DNA from: BAIKAL-G1 sp943370385
GTDB taxonomy: Bacteria; Cyanobacteriota; Cyanobacteriia; PCC-6307; Cyanobiaceae
Assembly: GCA_943370385.1 (NCBI GenBank)
Contig: CALRQT020000008.1
Span: 62,001-126,000 of the forward strand
Direction: 5' to 3'
DNA length: 64,000 nucleotides
This document shows, piece by piece, positions 17,515 through 26,073 of this stretch. The notes under the pieces were generated by a model that was given only the letters and a program-made list of their open reading frames with translations, searched no databases and was not told where the DNA came from. Position numbers and translations under genes: made by a program. Positions within the stretch are counted from its first letter, which is position 1; each line of letters opens with the position of its first letter.

Positions 17515-17548
17515 CGGGCTTGAAACCCAAGCCCGGGGCAGCTGCCCC
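17515..17548. terminator. Double hairpin between convergent genes
   Basis: A hairpin with arms CGGGCTT (17515-17521) and AAGCCCG (17529-17535) is followed by the perfect palindrome GGGGCAGCTGCCCC (17535-17548). It sits between the converging ycf37 and the unknown gene at 17560. There is no T-tract, so it is a plausible bidirectional terminator of the GC-rich type. Confidence 0.55.
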
Positions 17549-17559
17549 TGCCTAGGCGC

Positions 17560-18108
17560 CTACCAAAGACCCCGAACCGGCTGGGTGTTGGTGACGCCCC
17601 GGGGGGTCCGGCCAGCCACCTGCACCGGATTCAAAACCAGCTGGCCGCCACTGTTGGTCAGCCGGGGCGCAATCCAGCCATTGAGGGCCAGGGATTCCAG
17701 CCCCTGAAATTCGCCGCCCGCCTCCAGGCCAGCGACCTTGTTGGTGGCGAGCACCAACAGGTCGAGCTGGTCCGATTTGGCGTTGAGGTTGCCTTGCACC
17801 GGCACCGCCACCGAACCCACGGTCAGCTCGCCGTGGAGATCCACCATCTGGCCCAGGGCCCGCACGGAAACCAGCCGGAGGGTCACGGGCAACACCGAGC
17901 CACCGTTGAAGGCCTGGTAGGTGCCGTTCCACTGGCGCGGCAGCTGGCTTGTGATCTTGGCCGCCCGGGCAACGGGATCAAAGGTATCGATCGGCGCCAG
18001 TTCGCCCAGCACGGCCGTATCGGCCGCCTGCTCGCTGCGGGGAGGCGCCTTGAACGGCACGATGCTGCCCTCCCCCAGGGTGGTCGCAGCCAACAGAAAA
18101 GGAATCAC
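17560..18108 (-). CDS. Conserved-looking hypothetical protein, probably exported
   Basis: A 182-residue protein starts with GTG and a short hydrophobic N-terminus (MIPFLLAATTLGEG). The rest is beta-rich with a repeated pattern of V/L and G (LPVTLRLVSVRALGQMVDL, ELTVGSVAVPVQGNL). WNGTYQAFNGG and LNGWIAPRLTNSGG could be a lipocalin-like or barrel core. I do not recognise the family. It is divergent from thiG. Confidence 0.7.
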   Translation of the reverse strand: MIPFLLAATTLGEGSIVPFKAPPRSEQAADTAVLGELAPIDTFDPVARAAKITSQLPRQWNGTYQAFNGGSVLPVTLRLVSVRALGQMVDLHGELTVGSVAVPVQGNLNAKSDQLDLLVLATNKVAGLEAGGEFQGLESLALNGWIAPRLTNSGGQLVLNPVQVAGRTPRGVTNTQPVRGLW

Positions 18109-18236
18109 AGCTCTACCTGGAATTGCCCCCAGGCTAAGGGCAAGTAGGGCGGCGACAAGCGCCAGGCATTACCTTCCAACCAGGCTCCAATCCTGGAGTT
18201 GTCCGTTGTCCATCCCTGGAGAAATCAACGAGCGGA

Positions 18237-19082
18237 ATGGCCCATAGCTCCAACCCTCTTCCAAGCAGCGCCGTCCCCAGTCCTGCCCAGGACCCTGGCC
18301 TGGTGATCGGCGGTCGCCGCTTCCGCAGCCGCTTGATGACCGGAACCGGCAAGTACCCCAGCCTGGCGGCCATGCAGGCCAGCCTGGTGGCCAGTGGCTG
18401 CGAGATCGTCACCGTCGCCGTACGCCGGGTGCAAAGCCAGGCCGCCGGCCACGAAGGCCTGCTGGAAGCGATCGATTGGCAACACATCTGGATGCTGCCC
18501 AACACCGCCGGCTGTGCCACCGCGGAGGAGGCGGTGCGGGTGGCCCGCCTCGGCCGGGAGCTGGCCAAGCTGGCCGGCCAGGAGGACAACACCTTTGTGA
18601 AACTCGAGGTGATCCCCGATTCCCGCCACCTGCTGCCCGACCCGATCGGCACCCTGCGGGCGGCGGAAATCCTGGTGAAGGAGGGCTTCACCGTGTTGCC
18701 CTATATCAACGCCGATCCGATCCTGGCCAAACACCTGGAGGAGGCCGGCTGCGCCACGGTGATGCCCCTGGGCTCGCCGATCGGCTCGGGCCAGGGGATC
18801 CGCAATGCCGCCAACATCGCCCTGATCATCGAAAACAGCCGGGTGCCGGTCGTGGTGGATGCGGGCATCGGCGTGCCCAGCGAGGCGGCCCAGGCCATGG
18901 AAATGGGGGCCGACGCCCTGCTGATCAACAGCGCCATCGCCCTGGCCGGGGATCCGGCCGCCATGGCCCATGCCATGGGGCAGGCCTGCGAAGCGGGCCG
19001 CACCGCCTTTCTGGCCGGCCGGTTGCCCCGGCGGGCCCAGGCCAGCGCCAGCTCACCCCAACAGGGCCTAGTGGGCCATTGA
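18237..19082 (+). CDS. thiG: Thiazole synthase
   Basis: ThiG forms the thiazole phosphate of thiamine from deoxyxylulose phosphate, dehydroglycine and ThiS thiocarboxylate. The 281-residue protein has RLMTGTGKY, CEIVTVAVRR, the Schiff-base lysine at K122 (FVKLEVIPD) and PVVVDAGIGVPSEAAQAMEMG. The N-terminal 20 residues are variable. No TPP riboswitch consensus is seen in the 128-bp leader. The next gene on the strand is the small psb34-like gene, 145 bp away. Confidence 0.95.
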   Translation: MAHSSNPLPSSAVPSPAQDPGLVIGGRRFRSRLMTGTGKYPSLAAMQASLVASGCEIVTVAVRRVQSQAAGHEGLLEAIDWQHIWMLPNTAGCATAEEAVRVARLGRELAKLAGQEDNTFVKLEVIPDSRHLLPDPIGTLRAAEILVKEGFTVLPYINADPILAKHLEEAGCATVMPLGSPIGSGQGIRNAANIALIIENSRVPVVVDAGIGVPSEAAQAMEMGADALLINSAIALAGDPAAMAHAMGQACEAGRTAFLAGRLPRRAQASASSPQQGLVGH

Positions 19083-19227
19083 TGGCTGATGGGGGGGGGA
19101 GGCCCCGTCTGCCCCCGACGAGGGCCCTGGGGGCGCGGGGCCCCGCTGGGTGGGTGAAGTTCCGTGCCGGATTGGTGATCACCCCAACGACCCCCCTTAG
19201 GGTCCGGCCCACGTTTGCTGCCACACC

Positions 19228-19395
19228 ATGGCCGTCACCCAGGAGGACGGAGGGCGCCTCAATGCCTTCGCCAAGGAACCGCGCATGGAGCTGATCGAGG
19301 CCGGCCAGGGCCCCAGCCGCGCCAACCTGGTGCTGCTGGTGGGCGGGGCCGCCCTGGTGGTGCTGTTGATGGCCGTGGCCATGGGCATCAGCTGA
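19228..19395 (+). CDS. psb34: Small photosystem II assembly protein Psb34-like
   Basis: A 55-residue frame starts MAVTQEDGGRLNAFAKEPRM and ends in one membrane helix (residues 31-54, ANLVLLVGGAALVVLLMAVA). The opening matches the HLIP-like N-terminal signature of cyanobacterial Psb34 (GGRLNNFAxEPKM), a single-span subunit that binds photosystem II assembly intermediates. Length and topology fit. It lies between thiG and sqdB, near lipid and photosystem genes. The name rests on motif recall. Confidence 0.72.
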   Translation: MAVTQEDGGRLNAFAKEPRMELIEAGQGPSRANLVLLVGGAALVVLLMAVAMGIS

Positions 19396-19565
19396 GGCTG
19401 GCTGCTTCCTTGGCTCAAGGGTCCAGGCCCCAAGGCAAGTCAGGACCAGGGCCGCAGGGGCCAAACCCGCCAAGCAAGCCTGGAAACCCCTGCCCAGGGA
19501 GGGGGGCGGAACACCTGTAGTAGCTTGCCCTCACCGAGCGTTTGCTCGTTCACAGGAGTCCTGGG

Positions 19566-20762
19566 GTGAAGGTTCTCGTTCTCGGCGGCGACGGCTTCTG
19601 TGGCTGGCCCTGCTCGGTGAATCTGGCGGATGCCGGCCACGATGTCGTGATCGTCGACAACCTGAGTCGGCGCAAAATCGACATCGATTTGGGCGTGGAA
19701 TCGCTCACGCCGATCGCCACGATCCAGGATCGCCTCACCGCCTGGGAGCAGGTGGGTGGCCGGCCGATGCGCTTCGTCTCCCTCGACGTCGCCAAGAATT
19801 ACGCGCGCCTGCTCTACCTGCTGCAAACGGAGCGGCCGGACGCGATCGTCCATTTCGCCGAACAGCGGGCTGCCCCCTACTCGATGAAATCGAGCGCCAC
19901 CAAGCGCTACACCGTCGATAACAACGTCAACGGCACCCACAACCTGCTGGCGGCGATTGTGGAGAGCGGCCTTGATCCCCACATCGTCCACCTGGGCACC
20001 ATGGGGGTCTACGGCTACGGCTCCCACCGCGGCGCCACGATTCCAGAGGGCTATCTCACGGTGGAAGTGCCCCAGCCCGATGGCAGCCGCTTCACCGAAA
20101 AGATCCTGCACCCCACGGATCCCGGCAGCGTCTATCACATGACCAAGACGCTCGACCAACTGCTCTTCTTCTACTACAACAAAAACGACGCCATCCGCGT
20201 CACCGACCTGCACCAGGGCATCGTCTGGGGCACCAACACCGCCCTGACTGAGCAGGATCCGCGCCTCACCAACCGCTTCGACTACGACGGCGATTACGGC
20301 ACGGTGCTGAACCGCTTCCTGATGCAGGCGGCGATCGGCTATCCCCTCACCGTCCATGGCACCGGCGGCCAGACCCGCGCCTTCATCCACATCCGCGATT
20401 CGGTGCGTTGCGTGCAACTGGCCCTAGAGAATCCGCCCGAGCGCGGCGAGAAGGTGAAGATCTTCAACCAGATGACCGAAAGCCACCAGGTGGATGAATT
20501 GGCGCGCAAGGTGGCCGACCTCACCGGCGCCCAGATCAACTATCTGCCCAATCCCCGCAAGGAGGCGATTGAAAACGACCTGATCGTGGACAACCGCTGC
20601 TTCATCGAGATGGGTCTCAAGCCCACCACCCTCGATGACGGCCTGCTCAGCGAGGTGGTGGATGTGGCGCGCCGCTGGGCCGACCGCTGCGACCGCTCCA
20701 AGATCCCCTGCGTGTCCGCCTGGACCACCACCCAGGCCGCCGCGATCCAGGCGCCAGCCTGA
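19566..20762 (+). CDS. sqdB: UDP-sulfoquinovose synthase
   Basis: SqdB makes UDP-sulfoquinovose from UDP-glucose and sulfite for sulfolipid synthesis. The start is GTG at 19566, with AGGAG eight bases upstream (19554-19558). An upstream TTG frame adds eight unrelated residues. The 398-residue protein opens VKVLVLGGDGFCGWPCSVNL and carries FAEQRAAPYSMKS and GTMGVYGYGSHR. YHMTKTLDQ supplies the SDR Tyr-x3-Lys pair. It precedes sqdX by 51 bp, the usual cyanobacterial pair. Confidence 0.96.
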   Translation: MKVLVLGGDGFCGWPCSVNLADAGHDVVIVDNLSRRKIDIDLGVESLTPIATIQDRLTAWEQVGGRPMRFVSLDVAKNYARLLYLLQTERPDAIVHFAEQRAAPYSMKSSATKRYTVDNNVNGTHNLLAAIVESGLDPHIVHLGTMGVYGYGSHRGATIPEGYLTVEVPQPDGSRFTEKILHPTDPGSVYHMTKTLDQLLFFYYNKNDAIRVTDLHQGIVWGTNTALTEQDPRLTNRFDYDGDYGTVLNRFLMQAAIGYPLTVHGTGGQTRAFIHIRDSVRCVQLALENPPERGEKVKIFNQMTESHQVDELARKVADLTGAQINYLPNPRKEAIENDLIVDNRCFIEMGLKPTTLDDGLLSEVVDVARRWADRCDRSKIPCVSAWTTTQAAAIQAPA

Positions 20763-20813
20763 GCCTGGCCCCGCCGTCCCTCCGCCTCCACCCATGCGCC
20801 CCAACCAGCCATC

Positions 20814-21947
20814 GTGAGGATCGCCTTCTTCACCGAAACCTTCCTGCCGAAGGTGGACGGCATCGTGACTCGGCTCACCAAGACGCTGGAGCACCTCGTG
20901 GCCGCCGGCGATGAGGTGATGATCTTCTGTCCGGAGGGGGCCCCTGAGACCTACCTGGGCGCCCAGGTGGTTGGCGTGCCAGCCATGCCCCTGCCCCTCT
21001 ATCCCGAGCTGAAGCTGGCCCTGCCGCGGCCCTCGGTGGCCGAGGCCCTAGACGCCTTCGCCCCTGACCTGGTCCATGTGGTCAACCCGGCGGTGTTGGG
21101 CTTAGGCGGGATCTGGCTGGCCAAAACCAAGGGCATCCCCCTGGTGGCCAGCTACCACACCCACCTGCCCAAGTACCTGGAGCACTACGGCATGGGCATG
21201 CTGGAGCCCCTGCTCTGGGAACTGCTCAAGGCGGCCCACAACCAGGCCCAGCTCAACCTCTGCACCTCCACGGCCATGGTCGAGGAGCTGCGCGAGCACG
21301 GGATCCAACACACCGCCCTCTGGCAGCGGGGCGTGGACACGGACCTGTTTCGCCCCGAACTTCGCTCCGAAGCCATGCGCGAACGGCTGCTAGGCCGCCA
21401 CGGCGCCAGCGACAGCCTGCTGCTCTACATCGGCCGCCTCTCGGCCGAAAAGCAGATCGACCGCATCCGCCCCGTACTGGAAGCCCTGCCCGGCAGCCGC
21501 CTGGCCCTGGTGGGCGATGGCCCCTACCGGGCCCAGCTGGAAAAAATCTTTGAAGGCACCGCCACCACCTTCATGGGCTACATGGCCGGCACCGACCTGG
21601 CCAGCGCCTATGCCAGCGCCGATGCCTTCCTCTTCCCCTCCAGCACCGAAACCCTGGGCCTGGTGCTGCTCGAAGCGATGGCTGCCGGCTGTCCGGTCGT
21701 GGCCGCCAACCGGGGCGGCATCCCCGACATCGTCAGCGATGGCGTCAATGGCTGCCTCTATGAACCGGACGAGAGCGGCAGCCTCACCGCCGCCACCCAA
21801 CGGTTACTAGGCGACCCCAGCCGGCGCCAGCAACTGCGCCTCGATGCCCGCCAGGAAGCAGAGCGCTGGGGCTGGGCCGGTGCCACCGCCCAGCTGCGCC
21901 GCTACTACGACCAGGTGCTGACGCCGCCCCTGCAACTGGTGGCCTGA
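20814..21947 (+). CDS. sqdX: Sulfoquinovosyltransferase (SqdX, GT4)
   Basis: SqdX moves sulfoquinovose from UDP-sulfoquinovose to diacylglycerol, giving the anionic thylakoid lipid SQDG. The 377-residue GT4 protein starts at GTG and has MRIAFFTETFLPKVDGI, SYHTHLPKYLEHYGM and the E-x7-E donor motif in PSSTETLGLVLLEAMAAG. It lies 51 bp after sqdB. A small hairpin (CAGGGA/TCCCTG, 21952-21968) follows the stop. Confidence 0.95.
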   Translation: MRIAFFTETFLPKVDGIVTRLTKTLEHLVAAGDEVMIFCPEGAPETYLGAQVVGVPAMPLPLYPELKLALPRPSVAEALDAFAPDLVHVVNPAVLGLGGIWLAKTKGIPLVASYHTHLPKYLEHYGMGMLEPLLWELLKAAHNQAQLNLCTSTAMVEELREHGIQHTALWQRGVDTDLFRPELRSEAMRERLLGRHGASDSLLLYIGRLSAEKQIDRIRPVLEALPGSRLALVGDGPYRAQLEKIFEGTATTFMGYMAGTDLASAYASADAFLFPSSTETLGLVLLEAMAAGCPVVAANRGGIPDIVSDGVNGCLYEPDESGSLTAATQRLLGDPSRRQQLRLDARQEAERWGWAGATAQLRRYYDQVLTPPLQLVA

Positions 21948-21951
21948 GGGC

Positions 21952-21968
21952 CAGGGACGCGCTCCCTG
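21952..21968. terminator. Short hairpin after sqdX
   Basis: CAGGGA and TCCCTG form a 6-bp stem with a 5-base loop between sqdX and the convergent unknown gene. No T-run follows, so termination is uncertain. Confidence 0.35.
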
Positions 21969-21989
21969 CGGACGCCCACAGTCCAGCGT

Positions 21990-22382
21990 TCAGGGAGCCA
22001 CCAGCAACCGCTGTTGCAGCTCGGCCAGATCGCTGGACACCCGGGCCAGGGTTTGCTGCAACAGGAGCCGGTCGGCGGCGGTGGGGGCCGCTGGCTTGGC
22101 GATGGCGCCGGGCTCCTGGTCGGCATCGGCCATCTCCTCAACGGTGACCTTGACCACCGGATTGCCCAGGCCGGGCTGGAGCCGATCGAGGCTGTCCCGC
22201 AGGGAGCGGGCGGCGCCATCCCCTTCCTGTTTGAGGGTACCCAGGGGATCGCTGGAGTCGGTAAAAGCTTCGATCACATCGCGGGGTCCGCCCCGGCGGG
22301 CCCGTTCCACCACCGCCATGCCCACGGGCAAGACCTCCTGCATCAGGGTCAGCCGTAGGGCATCAAAGGGGTCAGCCGCCAT
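21990..22382 (-). CDS. Hypothetical protein, helical
   Basis: The 130-residue product is taken from the ATG at 22382. A GTG 39 bases upstream is possible. It opens AADPFDALRLTLMQEVLPVG and ends in a helix rich in Leu, Gln and Ala (LLLQQTLARVSSDLAELQQR), probably a short coiled coil. The middle is acidic and linker-like. I do not recognise the family. It may be co-transcribed with the gene at 22443, 60 bp upstream of its start. Confidence 0.65.
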   Translation of the reverse strand: MAADPFDALRLTLMQEVLPVGMAVVERARRGGPRDVIEAFTDSSDPLGTLKQEGDGAARSLRDSLDRLQPGLGNPVVKVTVEEMADADQEPGAIAKPAAPTAADRLLLQQTLARVSSDLAELQQRLLVAP

Positions 22383-22442
22383 GGCAGGCACCACGTGCTT
22401 GCGCACGACTTTCGGAATCACCCCAGTCTGCCGGCCCCGGGC

Positions 22443-23054
22443 TCAGGGTGTGCGGCTCACCCCGGGCTGGACGATCACCTCGCGGCTAACCGGCTGGCGC
22501 GACCCCAGCCACCAGCCGCCCACCACGGCCAGCACCAGCAGGGCCGTGAACGGCAGCACCGCCTGGCGGGTGACCTCGAGGCTGCACCACTCGGACCAAT
22601 TGCGCAGCAGGCGCTCGCGGTCAAAGCGACGGCGCTCGCTGGTCTGCTGCTGCAGGCGACGCCGCAGGGATTTGGCCACCCAGCGCTCAAAGGCCCGCTT
22701 CTTGGTGACCGCCATCTTGCGCTCCACCTCCAGCAGCTGGCCGGAGGTGAGCTCGGGATTGAAGGTGCTGATCAGCTCCAGGGTCTTGAGGAACATCTCC
22801 ACGGCGCCATCCTTGATGGCGGTGTCCTCCGGGGGCACCAGCTCCCAAACCAGCTCCGGATAGAAGCGGGCCCGGTTGGCCTGGATCTGGTCCTCGTCCA
22901 ACTGGCCGGGTTCCCGCAGCCAGCGATCCGTGTTGGCGTCAAAGCGGCGCCAGTAGAGGAACGGGTTGAGATAGATCGTCTTTCCAGCCAGCTGAATGCT
23001 GTCCTGCTGAAGGCGGCGCTGCAGCTGGATGTCCTGCTCGATGGCGGCCGTCAA
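22443..23054 (-). CDS. Hypothetical protein with C-terminal membrane segment
   Basis: A 203-residue protein starts with TTG. It has a charged N-terminal region with YLNPFLYWRRFD and FYPELVWELVP, a basic helix (KKRAFERWVAKSLRRRLQQ) and one membrane helix near residues 168-186 (VLPFTALLVLAVVGGWWLG). The short tail after the helix has no features. The layout suggests a membrane-anchored protein with a cytoplasmic domain. Function unknown. Confidence 0.7.
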   Translation of the reverse strand: MTAAIEQDIQLQRRLQQDSIQLAGKTIYLNPFLYWRRFDANTDRWLREPGQLDEDQIQANRARFYPELVWELVPPEDTAIKDGAVEMFLKTLELISTFNPELTSGQLLEVERKMAVTKKRAFERWVAKSLRRRLQQQTSERRRFDRERLLRNWSEWCSLEVTRQAVLPFTALLVLAVVGGWWLGSRQPVSREVIVQPGVSRTP

Positions 23055-23196
23055 GGGTTAGTGGCTGGGCCCCGATGGTATCGAAGCCGGCCCGATGCCA
23101 CCAGCCCCGCCCCCCAGGACCCATGCCCTAAACGGTTGGTGGTTGCGAGCGGGCCGTGGTAGGGGCGCCGGTCGGGCCCGGGGCCGTCAAGGCCCC

Positions 23197-24792
23197 TCAT
23201 TCCCACTCGATCGTGCCGGGGGGCTTGCTGGTGATGTCGTACACGACCCGGTTCACCCCTTTCACCTCATTCACGATGCGATTGGAGATCGTTTCCAGCA
23301 GGTCGTAGGGCAGCCGCGACCAGTCGGCGGTCATGCCGTCTTCGGAGGAGACGCAGCGCAGCACGATCGGGAAGGCGTAGGTGCGTTTATCCCCCATCAC
23401 GCCCACACTCTTCACGGGCAGCAGCACGGCAAAGGCCTGCCAAATGTCGTGATAGAGGCCGGCGTTCTTGACTTCTTCGCGCACGACCAGATCGGCGTCG
23501 CGCAGGATATTGAGCTTTTCGGCGGTCACTTCGCCCAGGATCCGAATCGCCAGGCCGGGGCCGGGGAAGGGATGGCGACCGACGATTTCCTGGGGCAGGC
23601 CGAGGGAGCCGCCCACCTTGCGCACCTCGTCTTTGAACAGGCGCCTCAGCGGTTCCACCAGCTTGAATTGGAGATCCTTGGGCAGGCCGCCCACGTTGTG
23701 GTGGCTCTTGATCTTGACGGCGACCCGCTCGCCCGTTTTGGGATCGACGTTGGTGCCAGCCGACTCGATCACATCGGGATAAAGGGTGCCCTGGGCCAGG
23801 AAATCGAAGGGACCTAGGCGCTTACTTTCTTCCTCAAATACCCGAATAAATTCGGCGCCGATAATCTTACGTTTCTCCTCGGGATCCGTAATACCAGCCA
23901 GCTTGCCGATGAAGCGATCACGGGCATTGATGTATTCCACATTGATATGGAAACGCTTATCAAAAAACTCAACTAAAAATTCCGGCTCCCCCTTACGCAT
24001 GAAGCCTTGATCGATGAACATGCAGGTGAGCTGGTCGCCGATCGCCTGGTGCAACAGGAAAGCCAGGGTGGAGGAATCCACTCCGCCTGAAAGGGCTAAC
24101 AGCACCCGCCGATCGCCCACCTGCTCCCGCACCGAGGCAATCGCTTCCTCAATGAAGGCGGCCGTGGTCCAATCGGGTTCACAGCCACAGATGTGATACA
24201 CGAAGTTGCGCAGCATCACCATGCCGCCGGTGGAATGCACCACCTCCGGGTGGAATTGCACGCCATAGAGCCGCCGCCCATGGTGGGCCACGGCCGCCTC
24301 GGGAGTGTTCTCGGTGTGGGCAAGCCGCACAAATCCCTCTGGTAGGGACTCCACCGAATCGCCATGGCTCATCCACATCGTCGAGCCTTGCTCGACATTG
24401 GTGAGCAGGTCGATTGGATCATCCACGGTGATCGGTGCCTTGCCGTATTCGGCCCGGCCGGCTGCCACCACGGCCCCACCGAGCTGCTGCACCATCAGCT
24501 GCATGCCGTAGCAAACGCCCAGCACCGGAATGCCCAGGTCCCAGATGGCCGGGTCGCACACCGGCGCACCCTCTTCGTACACCGAACTGGGACCCCCACT
24601 GAGGATGATTCCTTTTGGCGCCAGCTGGCGCAGCTCCTCGGCCGTGGTGGCATAGCCCATCACCAGGGAATACACCTCGGTTTCGCGCACCCGACGGGCA
24701 ATCAGCTCCGAATACTGGGAGCCAAAATCAAGGATCACGATCGCCGGGGAGCGGCCGCTCTCACCGTTGGCGTTCTGCTGCGCAGCGGACAT
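23197..24792 (-). CDS. guaA: GMP synthase (glutamine-hydrolysing)
   Basis: GuaA converts XMP to GMP using glutamine and ATP. The 531-residue protein has a class I amidotransferase domain (C94 in GVCYGMQLM, plus the HPE triad part in QFHPEVVHS). It continues with an ATP-PPase P-loop (LLALSGGVDSSTLAF) and the C-terminal dimerisation domain ending PPGTIEWE. Full length. It is followed 64 bp away by the cbiD gene on the same strand in the antisense direction of nothing else, so guaA and cbiD read in tandem. Confidence 0.97.
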   Translation of the reverse strand: MSAAQQNANGESGRSPAIVILDFGSQYSELIARRVRETEVYSLVMGYATTAEELRQLAPKGIILSGGPSSVYEEGAPVCDPAIWDLGIPVLGVCYGMQLMVQQLGGAVVAAGRAEYGKAPITVDDPIDLLTNVEQGSTMWMSHGDSVESLPEGFVRLAHTENTPEAAVAHHGRRLYGVQFHPEVVHSTGGMVMLRNFVYHICGCEPDWTTAAFIEEAIASVREQVGDRRVLLALSGGVDSSTLAFLLHQAIGDQLTCMFIDQGFMRKGEPEFLVEFFDKRFHINVEYINARDRFIGKLAGITDPEEKRKIIGAEFIRVFEEESKRLGPFDFLAQGTLYPDVIESAGTNVDPKTGERVAVKIKSHHNVGGLPKDLQFKLVEPLRRLFKDEVRKVGGSLGLPQEIVGRHPFPGPGLAIRILGEVTAEKLNILRDADLVVREEVKNAGLYHDIWQAFAVLLPVKSVGVMGDKRTYAFPIVLRCVSSEDGMTADWSRLPYDLLETISNRIVNEVKGVNRVVYDITSKPPGTIEWE

Positions 24793-24860
24793 AGGGGCTC
24801 GTTGGGGCGACGGGGCGCGACTGGGCTACAGCCGCCAGGTCTCTGGGGCCAGCCTAGGCG

Positions 24861-25967
24861 TCAGGCCCGGAAGGCCTGCCAGAGCCGGTGTCCCTGGGGA
24901 CCCTGGGCCGTGATCTGGCGCTGGCGATCAAACAGCACCGCCCCCACCCGGGTGGCCTGCTGCCCGTAGCGGGCCAGATAGGCCTCAGCCCGCTGCTCAA
25001 CGCTGGTGGCAATCCTCCGGCGCAGGCGATCGGCGACGGCCGGATCGCTGGCCTCCAGACCCGCCAGGGCAGCCTCCACCGTGGCGGCTGCGTGCAGGGC
25101 CTGCAAATCCGCCCCAGCCACCCCCTCTAGGGCCGCCAGGGCCACCAGCACCTCGGCGCGGCCATCGGCCAAGTGGTGGTGGGTGTGAAAGATGCCGCCG
25201 GCCAACTTGATCAACTTGCCGTGGTAGCCAAACAGCATCAGCCGCTGGACTCCCGCCTCCGCCGCGGCCACCAGCAGGGGCCCCAGCCAGTTGCCCGCCT
25301 TCAGCAACAGCTCCGGCGCCAGGCCCAGGCGCGGGGCCAGATCCATGCCGTTCTCGCCGATTACCAACACCAGATCACCGTTGAACCCATCGGCGCCAGC
25401 GCGCCGCTCCAGCTCCGCGCGCGCCAGGGCCAGCTGGTCTGGGGCGGCGCTGCTTTGCACCAGGGCCTGGGTGCCGATCAGGGCCAGGCCATCGACCACG
25501 CCAAAGGCCGCATTGCTGGTGCGTTCGGCCAGGGCCCGCCCCTGGGGAAAGACCAGCCGCAGCACCAGGGCCTGATCCGCAGGCAGCAGGGGCCGCAGAT
25601 TGGTTTCAAGCAGCTGGCGGGCGTAGGCCGAATGGCAGAGGGCCCGGTCTTGCCCATGCACCCCCACGCCTTCGCCGGCCTCTAACTGCAGCCAGGGCTG
25701 CTCCGGCTCCAGGGGCTGGCAGCGCACCAGCACCCACACCACCAGGCCGCGGGTGAGGTCGAGCAGGGCCCCGGGCTCGCAGCGGGCCACCGCCAGGGCC
25801 TGGCCGCCGCCCAGGGGCGCAGCAGCCACCACTGGCACTGGCCGGACCTGAGCGGGCTCGACCAGATCCAGGGGTTGCTCAGCCGCAAAGGGCTGTCCCT
25901 GCAGGGCCAGTAGGGCCGCCCGGGCGGCCGCAGCCACCCAGACGGGCAGGGTGTAGCCCTCAGCCAT
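24861..25967 (-). CDS. cbiD: Cobalt-precorrin-5B C1-methyltransferase
   Basis: CbiD acts in the anaerobic (early cobalt) cobalamin pathway, methylating C1 of the corrin ring with SAM. The 368-residue product from ATG at 25967 shows YTLPVWVAAAARAALLAL at the N-terminus, GRALAERTSNAAFGVVDGLALIG split in the middle, LVLVIGENGMDLA and LMLFGYHGKLIKLAGG. Picocyanobacteria make pseudocobalamin, which fits. A GTG start 15 bases upstream is also possible. It lies upstream of guaA on the same strand and divergent from the aminotransferase gene. Confidence 0.85.
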   Translation of the reverse strand: MAEGYTLPVWVAAAARAALLALQGQPFAAEQPLDLVEPAQVRPVPVVAAAPLGGGQALAVARCEPGALLDLTRGLVVWVLVRCQPLEPEQPWLQLEAGEGVGVHGQDRALCHSAYARQLLETNLRPLLPADQALVLRLVFPQGRALAERTSNAAFGVVDGLALIGTQALVQSSAAPDQLALARAELERRAGADGFNGDLVLVIGENGMDLAPRLGLAPELLLKAGNWLGPLLVAAAEAGVQRLMLFGYHGKLIKLAGGIFHTHHHLADGRAEVLVALAALEGVAGADLQALHAAATVEAALAGLEASDPAVADRLRRRIATSVEQRAEAYLARYGQQATRVGAVLFDRQRQITAQGPQGHRLWQAFRA

Positions 25968-26073
25968 CGAACCGTTCGGCACGTGACATTAAAAGGATGG
26001 GGTGATGACCGTTTTTTATGGTGGTCGATCGCGCCGCCGCGGCGTCACCCCGCCCCTCGCCCCCGCCACTGCC

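Noticed and set aside
18109..18236. TPP riboswitch in front of thiG
   Set aside because: The CUGAGA and ACCUGAACCAG consensus blocks are absent from the leader.
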